From a bacterium (GTDB lineage Bacteria; Oederibacteriota; JAAXVQ01; JAUVAV01), in the NCBI GenBank assembly GCA_021108215.1, contig JAIORK010000032.1, positions 157,732 to 221,731 on the forward strand: 64,000 nt of DNA. The letters are read 5' to 3'. The notes under the pieces are model-generated. The model had not been told where the DNA came from, searched no databases, and was given only the letters and a program-made list of their open reading frames with translations. Of this stretch, positions 1 to 11,422 are shown piece after piece. Numbering within the stretch: position 1 is the first letter of the stretch; each line of letters opens with the position of its first letter. The position numbers were made by a program, and so were the translations under genes.

Positions 1-3000
1 AATGAACACGGCATGCCTGAAGACGTGTCGGTGACAGATGATTTTCAGGCCTGCTGGCGCGGGTATTTGTACATCCCGCCGCATGATCAAACCCTGAAAT
101 TCCGCGCCACATCCAATGACGGCCAGGAATTGGTGATGGTCTTGCGGCCTGAAGACATGCAATTGAACGGTTGCCTGATCTGGAACTGGGAGCCCCAGCC
201 TTTGCCTGATCCGGAGTCAGATACCACCACAGCGATCGTCGCGGATACCGGTGAAACCAGCACTTTTGAGCAGACGCGGTTCATCCAGTACTCCATGTTT
301 GAGACGGTGAACACAGCCACGGCCAAACTGGAGTGGAACCTGGGACCCAATGAATCGTGGGAACCCATTCCCAAGCGCTATTGGTACACGCAGGATGTAG
401 GATCAACAGGTCACCAGGAAAGCATCACCGGCACAGCCCAATGCCAGGCAGATCAAAATCCGCAACGTGTGGACAACTTTATTCCTGTGCAGGAAGAATA
501 CAATGTGACTTATGATATGATGTCCGGCACCCCGAATGTCAACTATCATGCAGACGCGGATGCTTCGGAAGTGCAATTGTTTGTCCAGGGAAACAGCATC
601 ACGGCATTCACCTATGCGCATGACAACACCGGCTATGTACAGGATCCACAAACACTGAGTGAAAAATATTGGCAAGATATCCATCTGCCGGGTTTATATA
701 CTGAATTTTATCAGGATTTGGAGCTTTTCGATCTGTCCGCCACAACCATCACGGCCTGCATGTTTTTTAACTGGCAGACCAACCAGAATTTTCTGCCAGG
801 TCCGGTCTACAATGCTGATCCCACAGACAAGCGCAGCGGCCCGCCTCTGCCCCAGGTGAGGGCGAGCGATTTCAGCGTGCGCTGGACAGGCATGATCTAT
901 TTGCCTCAGGCAGGATCGTACAAATTTGGGGCTGATTTGAAGAACAACGGCATACGCCTCTGGATCGGCGATGAGCAGGTGATTGATGCCTGGGGGAATT
1001 ACACAGGCTGGCGCGAAGCTTATACGTCCGATTTGCCGGCCAATACATGGATACCGATCCGCTTTGAGATGAAATACTATGGCGAACTTTCTCCCTATGA
1101 CCCAGCGCATTGGTATGAGGAGAGGGAATTGCTGTGGGATATTCCTGATAATATTCAGTATACACGCGGGCAAGCCATTGATCCGCAATACCTTAAAGTG
1201 CAGTCATGGCAGCAAGATCCGCAGGCTGTGACACATGAGAAAAAAGGCTATTATTCGAAAAAATTAAATGAACTAATCATTGTGCCACATACAATTCACG
1301 AAAAAATTACGAACAAGGTAACACCTGTTTCGGTTTTCACCAACACCAATACGGTTTACGCCATATTTTCGACCCAATCAGGGATCTGGGAGCCTGAAGA
1401 AAAGACCACCATTACCTATACTGATCCTCATGCGCAGACATACTATATCGTCGCCAAGCCGATTGGCAATGCAGGTCGGACAACAACCGCATGGCGCCGG
1501 CAATCGGAGCGACGCCAAGTCACAGCGGACAGCTTGCATAACAGCTCTGTGGTTTACAGTGAATTGGTGTACCCTGAACCCATTCCCAATACTGACAATG
1601 ATGATATAAAAGATGAAGTCCTGGGTGTGATTGTGCATTTCTATGATCCTCAGTCCGGTGAAGAAGTGACCAACACCATTACCAGTTATTTCCAGCACCA
1701 GATTGGTTTGAACGAGATCAGCGGCCTGCCGGATAAAATTGATTTTATCAGCAATACGCACCAGCCCTTTAGCACTGTGACCGTGGGTGAGATTAAAAAG
1801 CTTAATGATGAAGCCTATGTGTCTTTTGACGGGTCGGGACAGCCGCGCAATGTATTCGAGGACGCGGGGTTCAGCCTGTCTGAACCTTATGCCAACCGGG
1901 TGGAATTCACGGCCTGGCACATTTCACCCACAGCCACGGACGGAACCTATTACAACGACATCATCATCGAAGATATTGTGACCGATGAAAATGAGGACCC
2001 GGGCCAGGACCGCTTGTGCGGAGATTTCACAGTGCGCCTGGCTGACAGCCTGGAGATCAAGACCCTGGAAGACGGCGTGACCAAGACCGCACAGGAGGAT
2101 TACAGCAACACCTGGCTGGGTGACAACAACCAGGGCGTGATCGTGCCGGACGGCACCTATTCCTCCAAGATCTGGGCGTATGATGATGCCTGGAACTGGA
2201 TGCTGGAGAGCCGGCATGTGATGGTGGATAATACGCCGCCAACAATCCAAATGACACAAATTAATGAGACTGAAATTTTACAAATTGGAAATCCAATTAC
2301 ACCCATTAATGCTACGGGTGTGGTGGAGATATGGGGCAGTGTATCCGACCCGCATTTTGATCATTATAGCCTCAATTACACGAATGGAAGCACACTGACA
2401 CAAATTGGAAATGGAAATTTACAAATTGAAAATGGATTGTTGGGAATCTGGGATACGGCAGGCATGAATGAACAGGGCACGCTGATAGTGACGGCCTGGG
2501 ATGTGGCAGGGAATTCGGCGACAACCAGTGTGACTCTGAATCTGATCAATGATACGGATTATGTGATCCGGATGCAGCCGCAGGCGGATACTCTGATTTC
2601 TCCCAATGGGGACGGGTATAAGGATGAGTACACGCTCAATTATTCTGCTCCCCAAGGGATTACATTGGATTATGTGGATGTAAGAACAAGGATAGATAAC
2701 AGCGTTGTTCAATCTCTGGCAATTAATCTGGAACATGTCAATGCGGGCGGGTATTCCTTGGTCTGGGACGGTTCTTTGGCAGCCGGAGGTATTGCACAAT
2801 CCGGAGATTATTACTATAGCCTTACGGCGACCGCGGATATTGGCGGGAATGCGTTGAAGGCATATCGTGTAGGGCCGATAGAGGTTGATTTGGAAAAACC
2901 AATTGCACAAATTGAAATGCCAATTTCACAAATTGTGGAAGGCACAGTGGCTGTGTCCGGGACGGCGAAAGATAAAAACTTTAATTATTATGAAATACGA

Positions 3001-6000
3001 TATCTAAATTACACGAATTTACAAAGCAATTACACGAATTATGCGGATTGGGTGTTGCTGAAAAAGGAGAGCATACAGAAGGACGGCGAAAACCTGTGTT
3101 GGTTCAACACCCAGGGCATGAACGGGGATTATCGCGTTGGACTGTTTGTCATGGATGGGGCCGGGAATTCCAGCTATGCTTTTGCGGATGTGGTGGTGGA
3201 CAATCAGGCGCCCATGGTGGCGATCACTCATCCTGGAGATCAGGATATTTTGGGTGGAATAATTTCCGTTGAAGCCATTATTGACGACCCTCATCTCATA
3301 TCCTGGACATTAGACTATGGTGAGGGTCAAGCCCCCACTGCCTGGACGCTGCTGACATCAGGAAACACCAATGTTTCCCAGGCTGCGGTCATATGGAGCG
3401 GGGATACAAGTGGATTGGACGGGATGTATTCCGTGCGGATTGTTGCCGAGGATGAGGCAGGCAATAAAACTTTCGTATCCAGGAGTTTTGTGTTGGACAA
3501 TGAGGCGCCGACAGCCCTCATTACCGCACCCGGAGACGGTGGTGTGGTGGGTATGGTGTCTGTGTCAGGAACTGCCACGGATGAACATTTCGGCCAATAC
3601 ACTTTGGATTACACGGATGGAAATTCGCAGATGACGCGGATTGAATCTGGGCTTACACAGATTGAGAACGGTTTGCTTGGGATATGGGATACATCCAATT
3701 TGGCGGATGGGACCTATGAACTGCGGTTGATTGTCACGGACCTGGCCGGAAATACAAGTATGGACACGGTTTCGGACATCATCATTGACCGGGAAGGGCC
3801 GGTCGTGAGTATTGAGAGTCCGCAAGGCACTGTCGGCGAGACGCCTCTGCTTGCAGGAACGGTTGACATTCGGGGCACAATTAATGGGACGGATCTTGAA
3901 AATTATATTTTGGATTACATAAACGCAGATGACTTGGAGTGGGAAGTGCTGCGTGAAGAACAAATATCAGATGCAATCAATAATCAAGTCATCTATTCAT
4001 GGAATACAAATGAGAATTACACGAATTCAAGTGCAATGATACGGATTCGGCTGCGGGGATACGACACTGCCGGCAATGAAAGCGTGGATGAGGTGACTGT
4101 TGAAATCGACAACCAGGCGCCGGTGGTGACGGTTAACGCGCCAACAGACCAGGACTATGTGCACGGGGACGTGGATGTTTTTGGCACGGTTACGGAGACG
4201 CACCCCGGAATAACGTATTTTGGGATTGAAAAAGACGGGATTACGCAGGCGCTAACAGGCACTGCAAGACCGCTGGATAATGATCATATCTTTCGGATTT
4301 ATTCAGAGGATTATGCGGATGGAGAGTATGTCCTGGAATTAAGCCATGTTGATCTGGTGGGGCACAGCGCCAATGACCGGATAACTTTGCACATTGACAA
4401 TAATCCGCCGCAATTGACGATCAGCGAACCCGGCGGGAACACACCGGTTGGGGACGTTGCAACGATTCGCGGAACAGTGTTTGATCTCAACCTAAGTAAT
4501 TACATTCTAAATTACGCGAATTCACAAAATCAAATTACACAAATAAATTCGGGGACAAACAATGTAAGTGATACTATATTGGGAACGTTGGATACATCCG
4601 TGCTGCCTGAAGGGCAGTATACACTACGATTGTCAGCCGTTGACCAGGCGGGAAATACGAATGCTGTTGAGAGCGATATGGTGGTGGACCATACATTGCC
4701 AATCATGACAGTGCTTGGCGCTGATCCGAATCCGTTTAGTCCGGAATCTGCAAATAATAAAATTACACAAATTAAGTTCGAATTAAACGAATCATGCACA
4801 GTGTCGGCGTGGATTCTGGATGCCAATGGAAATACAATGACACAAATTGCAAATCAATTGCCAAAAGACAATGGAGAGCAATTTATTGAGTGGAATGGCG
4901 TCATCGATTCCATGACCCTGGAAATTGCGGCACCCGGGACATATGCGTATATTTTGATTCCGACCGATTTGGCCGGGAATGTGGGTGAGTATGCTTCCGG
5001 AGAGGTTGTGGTTTCCAATGATGTCGCAGCGTCGGTTATTGTCAGCTGTGCCGTGGCGCCTGCATGGATTTCACCGAACCAGGATGGCGTACAGGATGTG
5101 GCAAGTATTGCCTATGAGCTTGGGGATGATAGCGAGGGAGCGCTTCGCGTGAATCTTGGAATTACACGAATGGGAGAGATGATTTCACAGATTGTTGATG
5201 CGATGCAAAATACGGGAACGGCATACACCGAGGTATGGGACGCGAGGGACGGCAACGGCGATGTGGTGCCGGAAGGGGCGTATCAATACACACTGGCAGT
5301 AGCCGATGGGGCGAACAATGTTGCGCAACAATCCGGGACTGTTTATGTGGACAATACCGCGCCGACAGCAACTGCCGTGTTTGCGCCGCAGATCATATCG
5401 CCCAACAACGACGGAGTGCTGGACAGCGCATTGGTTGCAATCAACCTGGATGACAATTTCCACACCTATGTGACCTATACAGCAAGGGTCTTGGATGTAA
5501 CGGACCAGGTTGTCAGGGTTCTGGACAGTGGTGCTGCGGACCTGCCCATTTCAACCCAGCTGCTTTGGGACGGGACCAAAGATGATTTCAGTGCAGCGGC
5601 TGATGGTATTTACCATTTGGCAGTCGATATGGCGGATCAGGCCGGCAATAAAGTGGTCAATACGTCCAATCAAAGCATGGTTGACCTGACCCTGCCGGAC
5701 ACCCGAATCAACTTTAATGACGACGCTTATCCCGACAGCCTGGGCAATACTTATGTGAGCATTCATTGCATGCCCTGGCTGAATCAGATCGACCCGTTGG
5801 TCAATGATGCTTCGGCCGGCGTGGCCCGGACTTTGTACTATCTGCGCCAAACCGCGGATGCGCCGGTAGCCATGGAAGCTTTTGGACAGTATTCAGGTGG
5901 GCCGTTGCTCCTGTTTAATCTTTCCTGGGACGCGGAGGGCAATACGGTAGTCTCCCTGAAGGCGGACGATGAGTATGCTGTGGACTACGTGAGTGTGGAC

Positions 6001-7710
6001 GGGGCCGGGAATACGATGGCTGTTAGGTCATCTGTGTTCCGTATGGACAACACAGCGCCTGATTTACAACTTATGAAAAATTATACGAATTTAGGATCAA
6101 TTTCACAAATAAATGCTTTGCCGGAGGATGTGTTCTCTCTTGAAGCGACGGATAATTATTCAGGTCTGTCAGCCACAGCCCTGGCAATTGATGCGGGCGA
6201 TTGGACCTATAATCCGGCACCGTTCAACCTGGGGTTAGGCGAACACACGCTGGCCTACTATGCTGTAGACAATGTGGGTAACAGCAGCACGGTTGAATCA
6301 GTCACAATCCTCATCGTTGAACCCACAGCCACACCGACCCCTACTGCAACGCCGACACCAACGGCAACTGTCTCGCCAACCGCTTCGGTGACACCGAGTA
6401 CTACGGCGACAGCTAGTCCGACAGCAACAACAACACACACACCGACCGGGACAGCGACCGATACGGCAACGCCTTCTGCTACAGCAACCGTGACAGGGAC
6501 AGCTACGCCGAGCGCGACGGAAACATCAACTGCTACGGCCACGTGGACTCCGACCGGCACAGCCACATGGACGACCACGGATACCGCGACCATGACGTCA
6601 ACGGCGACAGTTACCGCCACAGCCACAACAACCGGCACAGCGACGTTCACAGGAACGCCGACAGCTTCAGCCACAACGACAGCATCACCCACAGGAACAG
6701 CATCGCCAATGGCTAGCTTCACCATCACTGCCACGGCGACAGCTACACCAACAGGCACCAACGGTTGTATGATTTTGAGTCCGTGTGATGGAAGCCTGGT
6801 CAACGGTTATGTGCATGTGATTGGGATAGTGAAAACAATTACGCGAATTAAAAAGCAATTTTCGCGAAAGAAGATGAAACGAATGAGGTGGGTGCTGGCA
6901 TATCGACCGGTGGCAGGTGGAGAGACAGTAACCATCAGCCAAGGCAGGAAACCCGTGATTATCGGCTTGCTCGGCGTGTGGGATACAGGTCATTTGGAGC
7001 CGGGATTGTATGAATTGATATTGACGGTGGAAAATAAAAACCTGTCCACAGATTACACAGATTCGCACAGATTAAAAACCAAGATAAATAAGGATGGTAA
7101 AAATAATCATTATAATCCGCGAAAAGCTGCGGATGATATTATGCAACATAAAGTCCGCGTGCGGGTGGGTGATTGGACTTTCCAGAGCCAGATCGGAACC
7201 GGCAGGCGCGGCAGTGGCAATGATGAATTTCATCTCCCGTGGGATGTCGAGTGCGATCCGTATGGGAATGTCTATGTGGCTGATACAAAAAATAACCGGA
7301 TCCAGAAATTTGGCGCTGATGACGGGTATATTCTGACCATCGGCGAGAAGGGGAATCGGCCGGGAGAATTCAATGAACCGCAGAACATGGCGGTAGGGAA
7401 CGGTCGCGACCGTTCCCTACTCTATGTGGTCGATACCAAGAACAATCGTATTCAGATATTAGACCTGGATGGAAATTATATCGGCGAATATAAGAAAATT
7501 GACACCGGGAAGGGCAAGCACGGCAAGCCCTGTATGAAACCGCTCAACCCGGTCAGTGTGGTTGTGGATGAAACCGGCCGGCTGCATATCCTAACGGAGA
7601 ACGGAAAAATATATTACTTGGATGACAATGATAAATTGCGTGAAGTCAAACAATGGCCGGACGGTGTTTCAGCGGCTTGTAACAATACTGACCGGCGGTC
7701 ATGGAACTGA
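1..7710 (+). CDS. Giant PA14 / Ig-like / NHL surface protein (5' partial)
   Basis: The frame is open from base 1 and the first in-window ATG is at 13, inside what looks like a PA14 domain, so the true start lies upstream. Residues are counted from that ATG. A cut PA14-like module (about 10-130) and a second PA14 (about 225-395, containing [19 protein letters not shown]) are followed by about eight Ig-like repeats (about 730-1560) with the pattern GIWDT, D-AGN, then VDN-AP. Three ISPNGDG-type FlgD/CHU_C-like modules occur among and after them. A Thr/Pro/Ala-rich linker spans about 2105-2250. The C-terminus (about 2395-2565) has NHL blades such as [19 protein letters not shown]14 domains often bind glycans, so an exported adhesin or carbohydrate-binding role is inferred. 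The NHL propeller appears unfinished here and continues in the next frame. Confidence 0.85.
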   Translation, partial: NEHGMPEDVSVTDDFQACWRGYLYIPPHDQTLKFRATSNDGQELVMVLRPEDMQLNGCLIWNWEPQPLPDPESDTTTAIVADTGETSTFEQTRFIQYSMFETVNTATAKLEWNLGPNESWEPIPKRYWYTQDVGSTGHQESITGTAQCQADQNPQRVDNFIPVQEEYNVTYDMMSGTPNVNYHADADASEVQLFVQGNSITAFTYAHDNTGYVQDPQTLSEKYWQDIHLPGLYTEFYQDLELFDLSATTITACMFFNWQTNQNFLPGPVYNADPTDKRSGPPLPQVRASDFSVRWTGMIYLPQAGSYKFGADLKNNGIRLWIGDEQVIDAWGNYTGWREAYTSDLPANTWIPIRFEMKYYGELSPYDPAHWYEERELLWDIPDNIQYTRGQAIDPQYLKVQSWQQDPQAVTHEKKGYYSKKLNELIIVPHTIHEKITNKVTPVSVFTNTNTVYAIFSTQSGIWEPEEKTTITYTDPHAQTYYIVAKPIGNAGRTTTAWRRQSERRQVTADSLHNSSVVYSELVYPEPIPNTDNDDIKDEVLGVIVHFYDPQSGEEVTNTITSYFQHQIGLNEISGLPDKIDFISNTHQPFSTVTVGEIKKLNDEAYVSFDGSGQPRNVFEDAGFSLSEPYANRVEFTAWHISPTATDGTYYNDIIIEDIVTDENEDPGQDRLCGDFTVRLADSLEIKTLEDGVTKTAQEDYSNTWLGDNNQGVIVPDGTYSSKIWAYDDAWNWMLESRHVMVDNTPPTIQMTQINETEILQIGNPITPINATGVVEIWGSVSDPHFDHYSLNYTNGSTLTQIGNGNLQIENGLLGIWDTAGMNEQGTLIVTAWDVAGNSATTSVTLNLINDTDYVIRMQPQADTLISPNGDGYKDEYTLNYSAPQGITLDYVDVRTRIDNSVVQSLAINLEHVNAGGYSLVWDGSLAAGGIAQSGDYYYSLTATADIGGNALKAYRVGPIEVDLEKPIAQIEMPISQIVEGTVAVSGTAKDKNFNYYEIRYLNYTNLQSNYTNYADWVLLKKESIQKDGENLCWFNTQGMNGDYRVGLFVMDGAGNSSYAFADVVVDNQAPMVAITHPGDQDILGGIISVEAIIDDPHLISWTLDYGEGQAPTAWTLLTSGNTNVSQAAVIWSGDTSGLDGMYSVRIVAEDEAGNKTFVSRSFVLDNEAPTALITAPGDGGVVGMVSVSGTATDEHFGQYTLDYTDGNSQMTRIESGLTQIENGLLGIWDTSNLADGTYELRLIVTDLAGNTSMDTVSDIIIDREGPVVSIESPQGTVGETPLLAGTVDIRGTINGTDLENYILDYINADDLEWEVLREEQISDAINNQVIYSWNTNENYTNSSAMIRIRLRGYDTAGNESVDEVTVEIDNQAPVVTVNAPTDQDYVHGDVDVFGTVTETHPGITYFGIEKDGITQALTGTARPLDNDHIFRIYSEDYADGEYVLELSHVDLVGHSANDRITLHIDNNPPQLTISEPGGNTPVGDVATIRGTVFDLNLSNYILNYANSQNQITQINSGTNNVSDTILGTLDTSVLPEGQYTLRLSAVDQAGNTNAVESDMVVDHTLPIMTVLGADPNPFSPESANNKITQIKFELNESCTVSAWILDANGNTMTQIANQLPKDNGEQFIEWNGVIDSMTLEIAAPGTYAYILIPTDLAGNVGEYASGEVVVSNDVAASVIVSCAVAPAWISPNQDGVQDVASIAYELGDDSEGALRVNLGITRMGEMISQIVDAMQNTGTAYTEVWDARDGNGDVVPEGAYQYTLAVADGANNVAQQSGTVYVDNTAPTATAVFAPQIISPNNDGVLDSALVAINLDDNFHTYVTYTARVLDVTDQVVRVLDSGAADLPISTQLLWDGTKDDFSAAADGIYHLAVDMADQAGNKVVNTSNQSMVDLTLPDTRINFNDDAYPDSLGNTYVSIHCMPWLNQIDPLVNDASAGVARTLYYLRQTADAPVAMEAFGQYSGGPLLLFNLSWDAEGNTVVSLKADDEYAVDYVSVDGAGNTMAVRSSVFRMDNTAPDLQLMKNYTNLGSISQINALPEDVFSLEATDNYSGLSATALAIDAGDWTYNPAPFNLGLGEHTLAYYAVDNVGNSSTVESVTILIVEPTATPTPTATPTPTATVSPTASVTPSTTATASPTATTTHTPTGTATDTATPSATATVTGTATPSATETSTATATWTPTGTATWTTTDTATMTSTATVTATATTTGTATFTGTPTASATTTASPTGTASPMASFTITATATATPTGTNGCMILSPCDGSLVNGYVHVIGIVKTITRIKKQFSRKKMKRMRWVLAYRPVAGGETVTISQGRKPVIIGLLGVWDTGHLEPGLYELILTVENKNLSTDYTDSHRLKTKINKDGKNNHYNPRKAADDIMQHKVRVRVGDWTFQSQIGTGRRGSGNDEFHLPWDVECDPYGNVYVADTKNNRIQKFGADDGYILTIGEKGNRPGEFNEPQNMAVGNGRDRSLLYVVDTKNNRIQILDLDGNYIGEYKKIDTGKGKHGKPCMKPLNPVSVVVDETGRLHILTENGKIYYLDDNDKLREVKQWPDGVSAACNNTDRRSWN
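7046..7130. repeat. Dispersed-repeat-like insert inside the coding frame
   Basis: This stretch contains the phrase CCACAGATTACACAGATT followed by CGCACAGATTAAAAACC, which resembles the tandem 'CACAGATT' intergenic repeats found in many environmental bacterial genomes. Here it is read in frame inside the giant surface protein, where it encodes a low-complexity, Lys/Asn/Asp-rich segment ([14 protein letters not shown]) between the last Ig-like part and the NHL blades. That it is an insertion is inferred from composition and resemblance. Confidence 0.5.
7393..7420. repeat. Perfect 28-bp palindrome inside an NHL blade
   Basis: The 28 bases are a perfect inverted repeat with no loop (arms GTAGGGAACGGTCG and its complement). 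They are read in frame as [11 protein letters not shown], in the loop before the [10 protein letters not shown] strand of an NHL blade. The same start, TAGGGAACG, recurs at about 13922 in the LysM protein gene. I interpret it as a dispersed palindromic element tolerated in a surface loop. Confidence 0.6.
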
Positions 7711-8918
7711 ACGACAGTGAATTCTTCCATGGCAAATTTATTGACCGCATCCATCAGGCGGCACACAAGGTTGAGAAATTGGATGAATACGGAAAGCTCG
7801 TGTTCTCTTATAAGGGTACCCAGAATCATTATGAACCGCAAAACATCCAACTCGGCCCCTTGGGCAATGTGTGGATTTCGGACTTGAAATACCACCGCAT
7901 ACAAGAGTTCGGCCCTTATGGTAATCTGATCGGCACCTTCGGATCATTCGGCGCCACTGCCGGGAAATTCGACCGCCCGCATGGGATTGCGTTTAAACAA
8001 GAATTACACGAATTAAATACAATTACACGAATGTATGTAGTGGATACAGGAAATCAGCGGGTGCAAAAGTTCGGGCTGGACCTGTCCAGCGGCTGGCCTA
8101 CACCCGGACCTACAGCCACCCCGGCGGCCCGGCTGGAAGTGCTTGCGCTCTCGGCACAGCCTGCGGCGTTTATTGCCGAAGACGGGCAGAAGACAACCAT
8201 CAGTTACCTGGTCACCAAACCGGCGCTCGTGCGCGTGATGGTTATGGACCGGTTTGGCAGCATGATCCGTGATCTGGGTGAGCAGGAAAGCAAAAGAGCA
8301 GGGGAGCTGTGTTATCGTACTTGGGATGGTCGCAACAATTTCGGTCAAGTCGTATTGCCGGATGTTTATACGGTTCGGACCGAAGCAACGAGCGGTCAAG
8401 AGCAAGCCGTGGCCACTACTCTGGTAATCGTGCTGGCCCAGGGCCAGGAGCCGCCCACACCCATACCCACGCCCACGGGTGTGATCACGCCGGTCTGGAC
8501 ACCCACGCCCCAGCCTACGCCGAGTCCCACCTGGACCGCGACGCCGCAACCCACACCGACAGCCACGCCGGATCTGGAACTGGATGATTGCCATGCTGTA
8601 CCTAATCCGTTTCGACCGGATGAAGGTCAAGTGACGCATATTAAGTATACATTGAATATAGACGCGCAGATTTTGATCCGGATTCGCGAGAAAAAAACCG
8701 GGCGACTGGTAAAGACGTTTGGCGCCTTTGCGCCGGGGGGGACGCATAGTCATGCCGGACAAAATCAGGTCACATGGGATGGCGGTGAAGATGATAGTGA
8801 TGAGGTACATGCCGCCTGCCATTGGCGGAAATATAAATATATCTGCACTATCCGGGCGGAGATGGCGTGGCAAGTTGAAGAAAAAACACTTGTGATTGTG
8901 AAAGAAATATTTAAATAG
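7701..8918 (+). CDS. NHL / FlgD-like surface protein, likely continuation of the upstream gene
   Basis: This frame of 405 codons starts at an ATG that overlaps the end of the giant gene by 10 bases (ATGGAACTGA) and lies -1 relative to it. Residues 1-135 carry NHL blades ([31 protein letters not shown]) that would complete the propeller begun upstream. A FlgD-like Ig module follows (about 150-245), then a Pro/Thr linker (about 251-296) and a second FlgD-like module starting [11 protein letters not shown], of the kind found at the ends of secreted proteins. There is no signal peptide and no good ribosome-binding site. It is therefore either translationally coupled, produced by frameshifting, or the 3' half of a gene broken by a real or sequencing frameshift. 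Confidence 0.7.
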   Translation: MELNDSEFFHGKFIDRIHQAAHKVEKLDEYGKLVFSYKGTQNHYEPQNIQLGPLGNVWISDLKYHRIQEFGPYGNLIGTFGSFGATAGKFDRPHGIAFKQELHELNTITRMYVVDTGNQRVQKFGLDLSSGWPTPGPTATPAARLEVLALSAQPAAFIAEDGQKTTISYLVTKPALVRVMVMDRFGSMIRDLGEQESKRAGELCYRTWDGRNNFGQVVLPDVYTVRTEATSGQEQAVATTLVIVLAQGQEPPTPIPTPTGVITPVWTPTPQPTPSPTWTATPQPTPTATPDLELDDCHAVPNPFRPDEGQVTHIKYTLNIDAQILIRIREKKTGRLVKTFGAFAPGGTHSHAGQNQVTWDGGEDDSDEVHAACHWRKYKYICTIRAEMAWQVEEKTLVIVKEIFK

Positions 8919-8935
8919 ATTTATTAGCTGGAAAC

Positions 8936-9026
8936 ATCCGGCACCCGGCATTCGCCCCCGCATACGCTGGGCAAGTTCGTCTCTGCGTGCGCGGGGCAAG
9001 CCGGACATGGTGCGGGAATGACATAG
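8936..9026. repeat. GC-rich dispersed intergenic repeat
   Basis: This intergenic stretch carries two GGCAAG-containing units (CGCTGGGCAAG, GCGGGGCAAG) between outer arms of the type CATTC..CCCGCA and TGCGGGAATG. A related GCCGGGCAAG-rich palindromic stretch lies at 46105-46175, which marks it as a dispersed repeat. No promoter or terminator was recognised in it. Confidence 0.5.
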
Positions 9027-9046
9027 TAAAAAATGATCTGTTTAGG

Positions 9047-10048
9047 ATGAAATATTCTGTAATGAACAAATTGACTGTTTTTTTTATATTGATTTATTTC
9101 TTCTGTGGCGTTTCCGGACAGGCTGCTGATGTGCGTGAGTTTGACATCAACGCCCACTCAGTCAGTCTGGGGTATAGTGCGCTGGCTTTGACCGGAGATT
9201 TCCGCGCGTCCAATAATCCAGCCAGTCTTGGTTTTGCTCTGCCACCTATCCTGATTGTTGATAGTTCTGAAAACAGCATTACACCGGAAGTTGAACCGAA
9301 ATACCGGCAACCGCTATCCTTATCTCTCAGTCAGGCACGTTTGGCTTATGACCAATACGGTTACCAGGTGATGCTTACCGTGCCGTGTTTCGGCAATTTG
9401 GCATTTAAATTTGATCAGATGATTACTCAAAATACTATTTATTATCGGTTGCTTTTTAATGCTGACGGCACAGCTGTGATTGATTCCATCACCAACCAAC
9501 AGGCTACCGTACTTACCTATGATACACAGGTTGATTCATTATTTGCTTTGGCATACGGATTACAACTTTTTCCTCGGCTTGCACTGGGGATAGAGGCCCA
9601 AGCGATTTATCTCAAAATCGGGGAAGATTATGCCTGGGGATTTGATGGGGATGTTGGCGTGGTGTATCAGTGGCCGGATGACAAAGGGTTGAGCGCAGGT
9701 TTGGTGATGCGTCACTGCAACGCACAGTGGCAGGCCTGGCATAAACCCTATAGAGAAGAAACGGGTTTGCGGAAATTAGAAGGTGGTGTGAATATTCCGC
9801 TGCTGGATTGGCAAACCACGCTCACGGCGATGATGACTCAGTGGATCAAACCGGATGAACTCCCCAAAGCCAGCGTGGGACTGGCGTACAAAGGATTTGA
9901 TCCTTTGACGTTGCGTATTGGCTGGGATGCGGACCATATCAATCTGGGTGCCGGGTTTGTCTGGCAACAGGTGCGGGTGGATTATGCTGCTGTGATTGGT
10001 AATGCATTGTACGATGCCAACCGGATCACGATTCAAATATTTTGGTAA
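9047..10048 (+). CDS. PorV/UPF0164-like outer-membrane protein
   Basis: The protein starts with a signal peptide (hydrophobic core LTVFFILIYFFCGVSG, cut near GQA-AD). The mature N-terminus has the pattern typical of FadL/PorV/UPF0164 barrels: SVSLGYSALALTGDFRASNN followed directly by PASL. The rest is alternating amphipathic strands ending in an aromatic residue (IQIFW), as in outer-membrane barrels. ATG 9047 is used here, giving 333 residues. ATG 9062, directly before the hydrophobic core, is equally possible because neither has a well-spaced Shine-Dalgarno. It sits between surface-protein genes, and PorV-type proteins in other phyla help export or anchor surface proteins. That role is inferred from context only. 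Confidence 0.7.
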   Translation: MKYSVMNKLTVFFILIYFFCGVSGQAADVREFDINAHSVSLGYSALALTGDFRASNNPASLGFALPPILIVDSSENSITPEVEPKYRQPLSLSLSQARLAYDQYGYQVMLTVPCFGNLAFKFDQMITQNTIYYRLLFNADGTAVIDSITNQQATVLTYDTQVDSLFALAYGLQLFPRLALGIEAQAIYLKIGEDYAWGFDGDVGVVYQWPDDKGLSAGLVMRHCNAQWQAWHKPYREETGLRKLEGGVNIPLLDWQTTLTAMMTQWIKPDELPKASVGLAYKGFDPLTLRIGWDADHINLGAGFVWQQVRVDYAAVIGNALYDANRITIQIFW

Positions 10049-10063
10049 GCTCATAAAGCTACT

Positions 10064-10197
10064 TACCACGGAGATCACGGAGCACACGGAGAAAAACAAA
10101 AAAAGTAAGGATAAAGATGAAACATTTTTTTAAAACTTTTGCCCTAAAAACATTTATGGCTTTTTCTTTCTCCGTGTGCTCCGTGATCTCCGTGGTA
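10064..10197. repeat. CACGGAG-type inverted repeat, 31-bp perfect arms
   Basis: The left arm (10064-10094) reads TACCACGGAGATCACGGAG plus CACACGGAGAAA. The right arm (10167-10197) is its exact reverse complement, and the spacer is 72 bases of AT-rich DNA. Each arm is itself a run of CACGGAG units. CACGGAG tandem repeats are a widespread class of dispersed bacterial intergenic sequence. The element lies just upstream of the NHL lipoprotein gene, and a second copy lies just downstream of it. Confidence 0.85.
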
Positions 10198-10230
10198 AAA
10201 AGAATTTGATTTAAAATGTTGAGGTGGGTT

Positions 10231-11196
10231 ATGAAACGGTTATCAGTCTTGCTGGCTTGTTTACTTGTGTCAGGTTGTGCATCCCTCTCGGTTCAGACAG
10301 CAACGTTTGATTTGGCGCAGGGTGAATTGCTGGTGGAGTATCAAGGCAGTATTGGACGCTCGGGTAGCGGTCATGCTCAATTTCTCCAGCCGCACGGGAT
10401 CATAGCACATCAAGCAGGAAACCTGGGATACCTCTTTGTAGCGGATACCGGGAATCAACGCATCCAGGTGTTGGGCACAGACGGTACCTTTCGGTTTGAG
10501 TTTGGCCGTTTTGGGATTGATCCGGGCAGGTTCAATGATCCCATGGGACTGGCGTTTGACGGCACCAGGTTGTATATCTCCGATCAAAAAAATCACCGTA
10601 TTCAGCAATTTGATTGGCAGGGAAATTATATTACTGCATTTGGCTCGCAAGGCAGCGGCAAGCAGGAAATGCATCGCCCCCATGGGGTGGCCGTTGACAG
10701 CTTGGGGTATTTATATATTGCTGATACAGAAAACGACCGGGTGCTTAAGGTTGATGCCCAGGGCAATCAGATTAAAATAATCGGCGGATTTGGGACCGGA
10801 CCGGGATTTATGCTGCGTCCCTCAGCAGTAATTGCTGAGCCGGGCGGCCGGGTGCTGGTGCTGGATGCACGCAATCATAGAGTACAACGGTTTACGGAAG
10901 AGGGCGATTTCCTGAGTATGTTTGGAAGTCCGGGCAAAGCGGTCGGCCAATTACGGGAACCGCAAAGTATGGCGCGTTCTAAAGACGGCTTGCTCTTTAT
11001 TGCCGATACCGGCAATAACCGGATTACCGTTTTTGATACGCAGGGCAAGTGGGTGCGTGAGATTACCGCCCCTGCCATGAAATCACCAAGCGGGCTGGCC
11101 GTCGGCCAGGACAATATGCTTTATGTGGCTGATACTGGCAATGACAGGATATTGAAATACAAGATTACAAGGATAAAAACGATAATGAAAAAATAG
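10231..11196 (+). CDS. NHL-repeat lipoprotein
   Basis: An ATG at 10231 with GAGGTGGG just upstream gives 321 residues. The N-terminus MKRLSVLLACLLVSGCAS is a lipoprotein signal with lipobox LVSGC, so the protein is probably lipid-anchored in the periplasm or outer membrane. The mature part is a six-bladed NHL propeller; blade cores such as LFVADTGNQRIQVLG, LYISDQKNHRIQQFD and LYVADTGNDRILKYK recur about every 45-50 residues. NHL propellers usually bind protein or carbohydrate and have no default enzymatic role. An ATG at 10216 is also in frame but less well placed. The gene stands between two copies of the CACGGAG inverted repeat. Confidence 0.85.
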   Translation: MKRLSVLLACLLVSGCASLSVQTATFDLAQGELLVEYQGSIGRSGSGHAQFLQPHGIIAHQAGNLGYLFVADTGNQRIQVLGTDGTFRFEFGRFGIDPGRFNDPMGLAFDGTRLYISDQKNHRIQQFDWQGNYITAFGSQGSGKQEMHRPHGVAVDSLGYLYIADTENDRVLKVDAQGNQIKIIGGFGTGPGFMLRPSAVIAEPGGRVLVLDARNHRVQRFTEEGDFLSMFGSPGKAVGQLREPQSMARSKDGLLFIADTGNNRITVFDTQGKWVREITAPAMKSPSGLAVGQDNMLYVADTGNDRILKYKITRIKTIMKK

Positions 11197-11205
11197 AGTT
11201 TTTTT

Positions 11206-11378
11206 ACCACGGAGGCGCGGAGAACACGGAGAAAAAAACTTTTTAGGGTAAATACTTAAAGACTTTAAAGGCTTTTAAAGTTTTTAAAACCTTTAAAGCT
11301 TTTTAAAGCTTTAAACCCTATTTGTTTTTCATATTTTTATTTTAAAAGATTTCTCCGTGAGCTCCGTGCCTCCGTGGT
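11206..11378. repeat. CACGGAG-type inverted repeat, second copy
   Basis: The left arm (11206-11234) begins ACCACGGAGGCGCGGAG. The right arm (11350-11378) is its near-perfect reverse complement, with two or three mismatches. The spacer contains nested CTTTAAAG palindromes. The right arm lies about 45 bases before the start of the LysM protein; the reading frame stays open back through it, but that part is probably not coding. Confidence 0.8.
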
Positions 11379-11422
11379 GGGAAGCCTTTGAATTATATAT
11401 TTTAATGAATTGGGAACAAATG

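Noticed and set aside
6258..6803. 181-codon minus-strand frame rich in Val/Ala
   Set aside because: It is the complement of the Thr/Pro/Ala-rich linker of the giant surface protein; repetitive codons keep the opposite strand open. No ribosome site.
7095..7336. 80-codon frame overlapping the giant gene
   Set aside because: It lies out of frame within NHL-coding sequence; the main frame has clear NHL blades.
8013..9008. 331-codon minus-strand frame opposite the 7701 gene
   Set aside because: Arg/Cys/His-rich product with no domain; the + strand has clear NHL and FlgD-like sequence.
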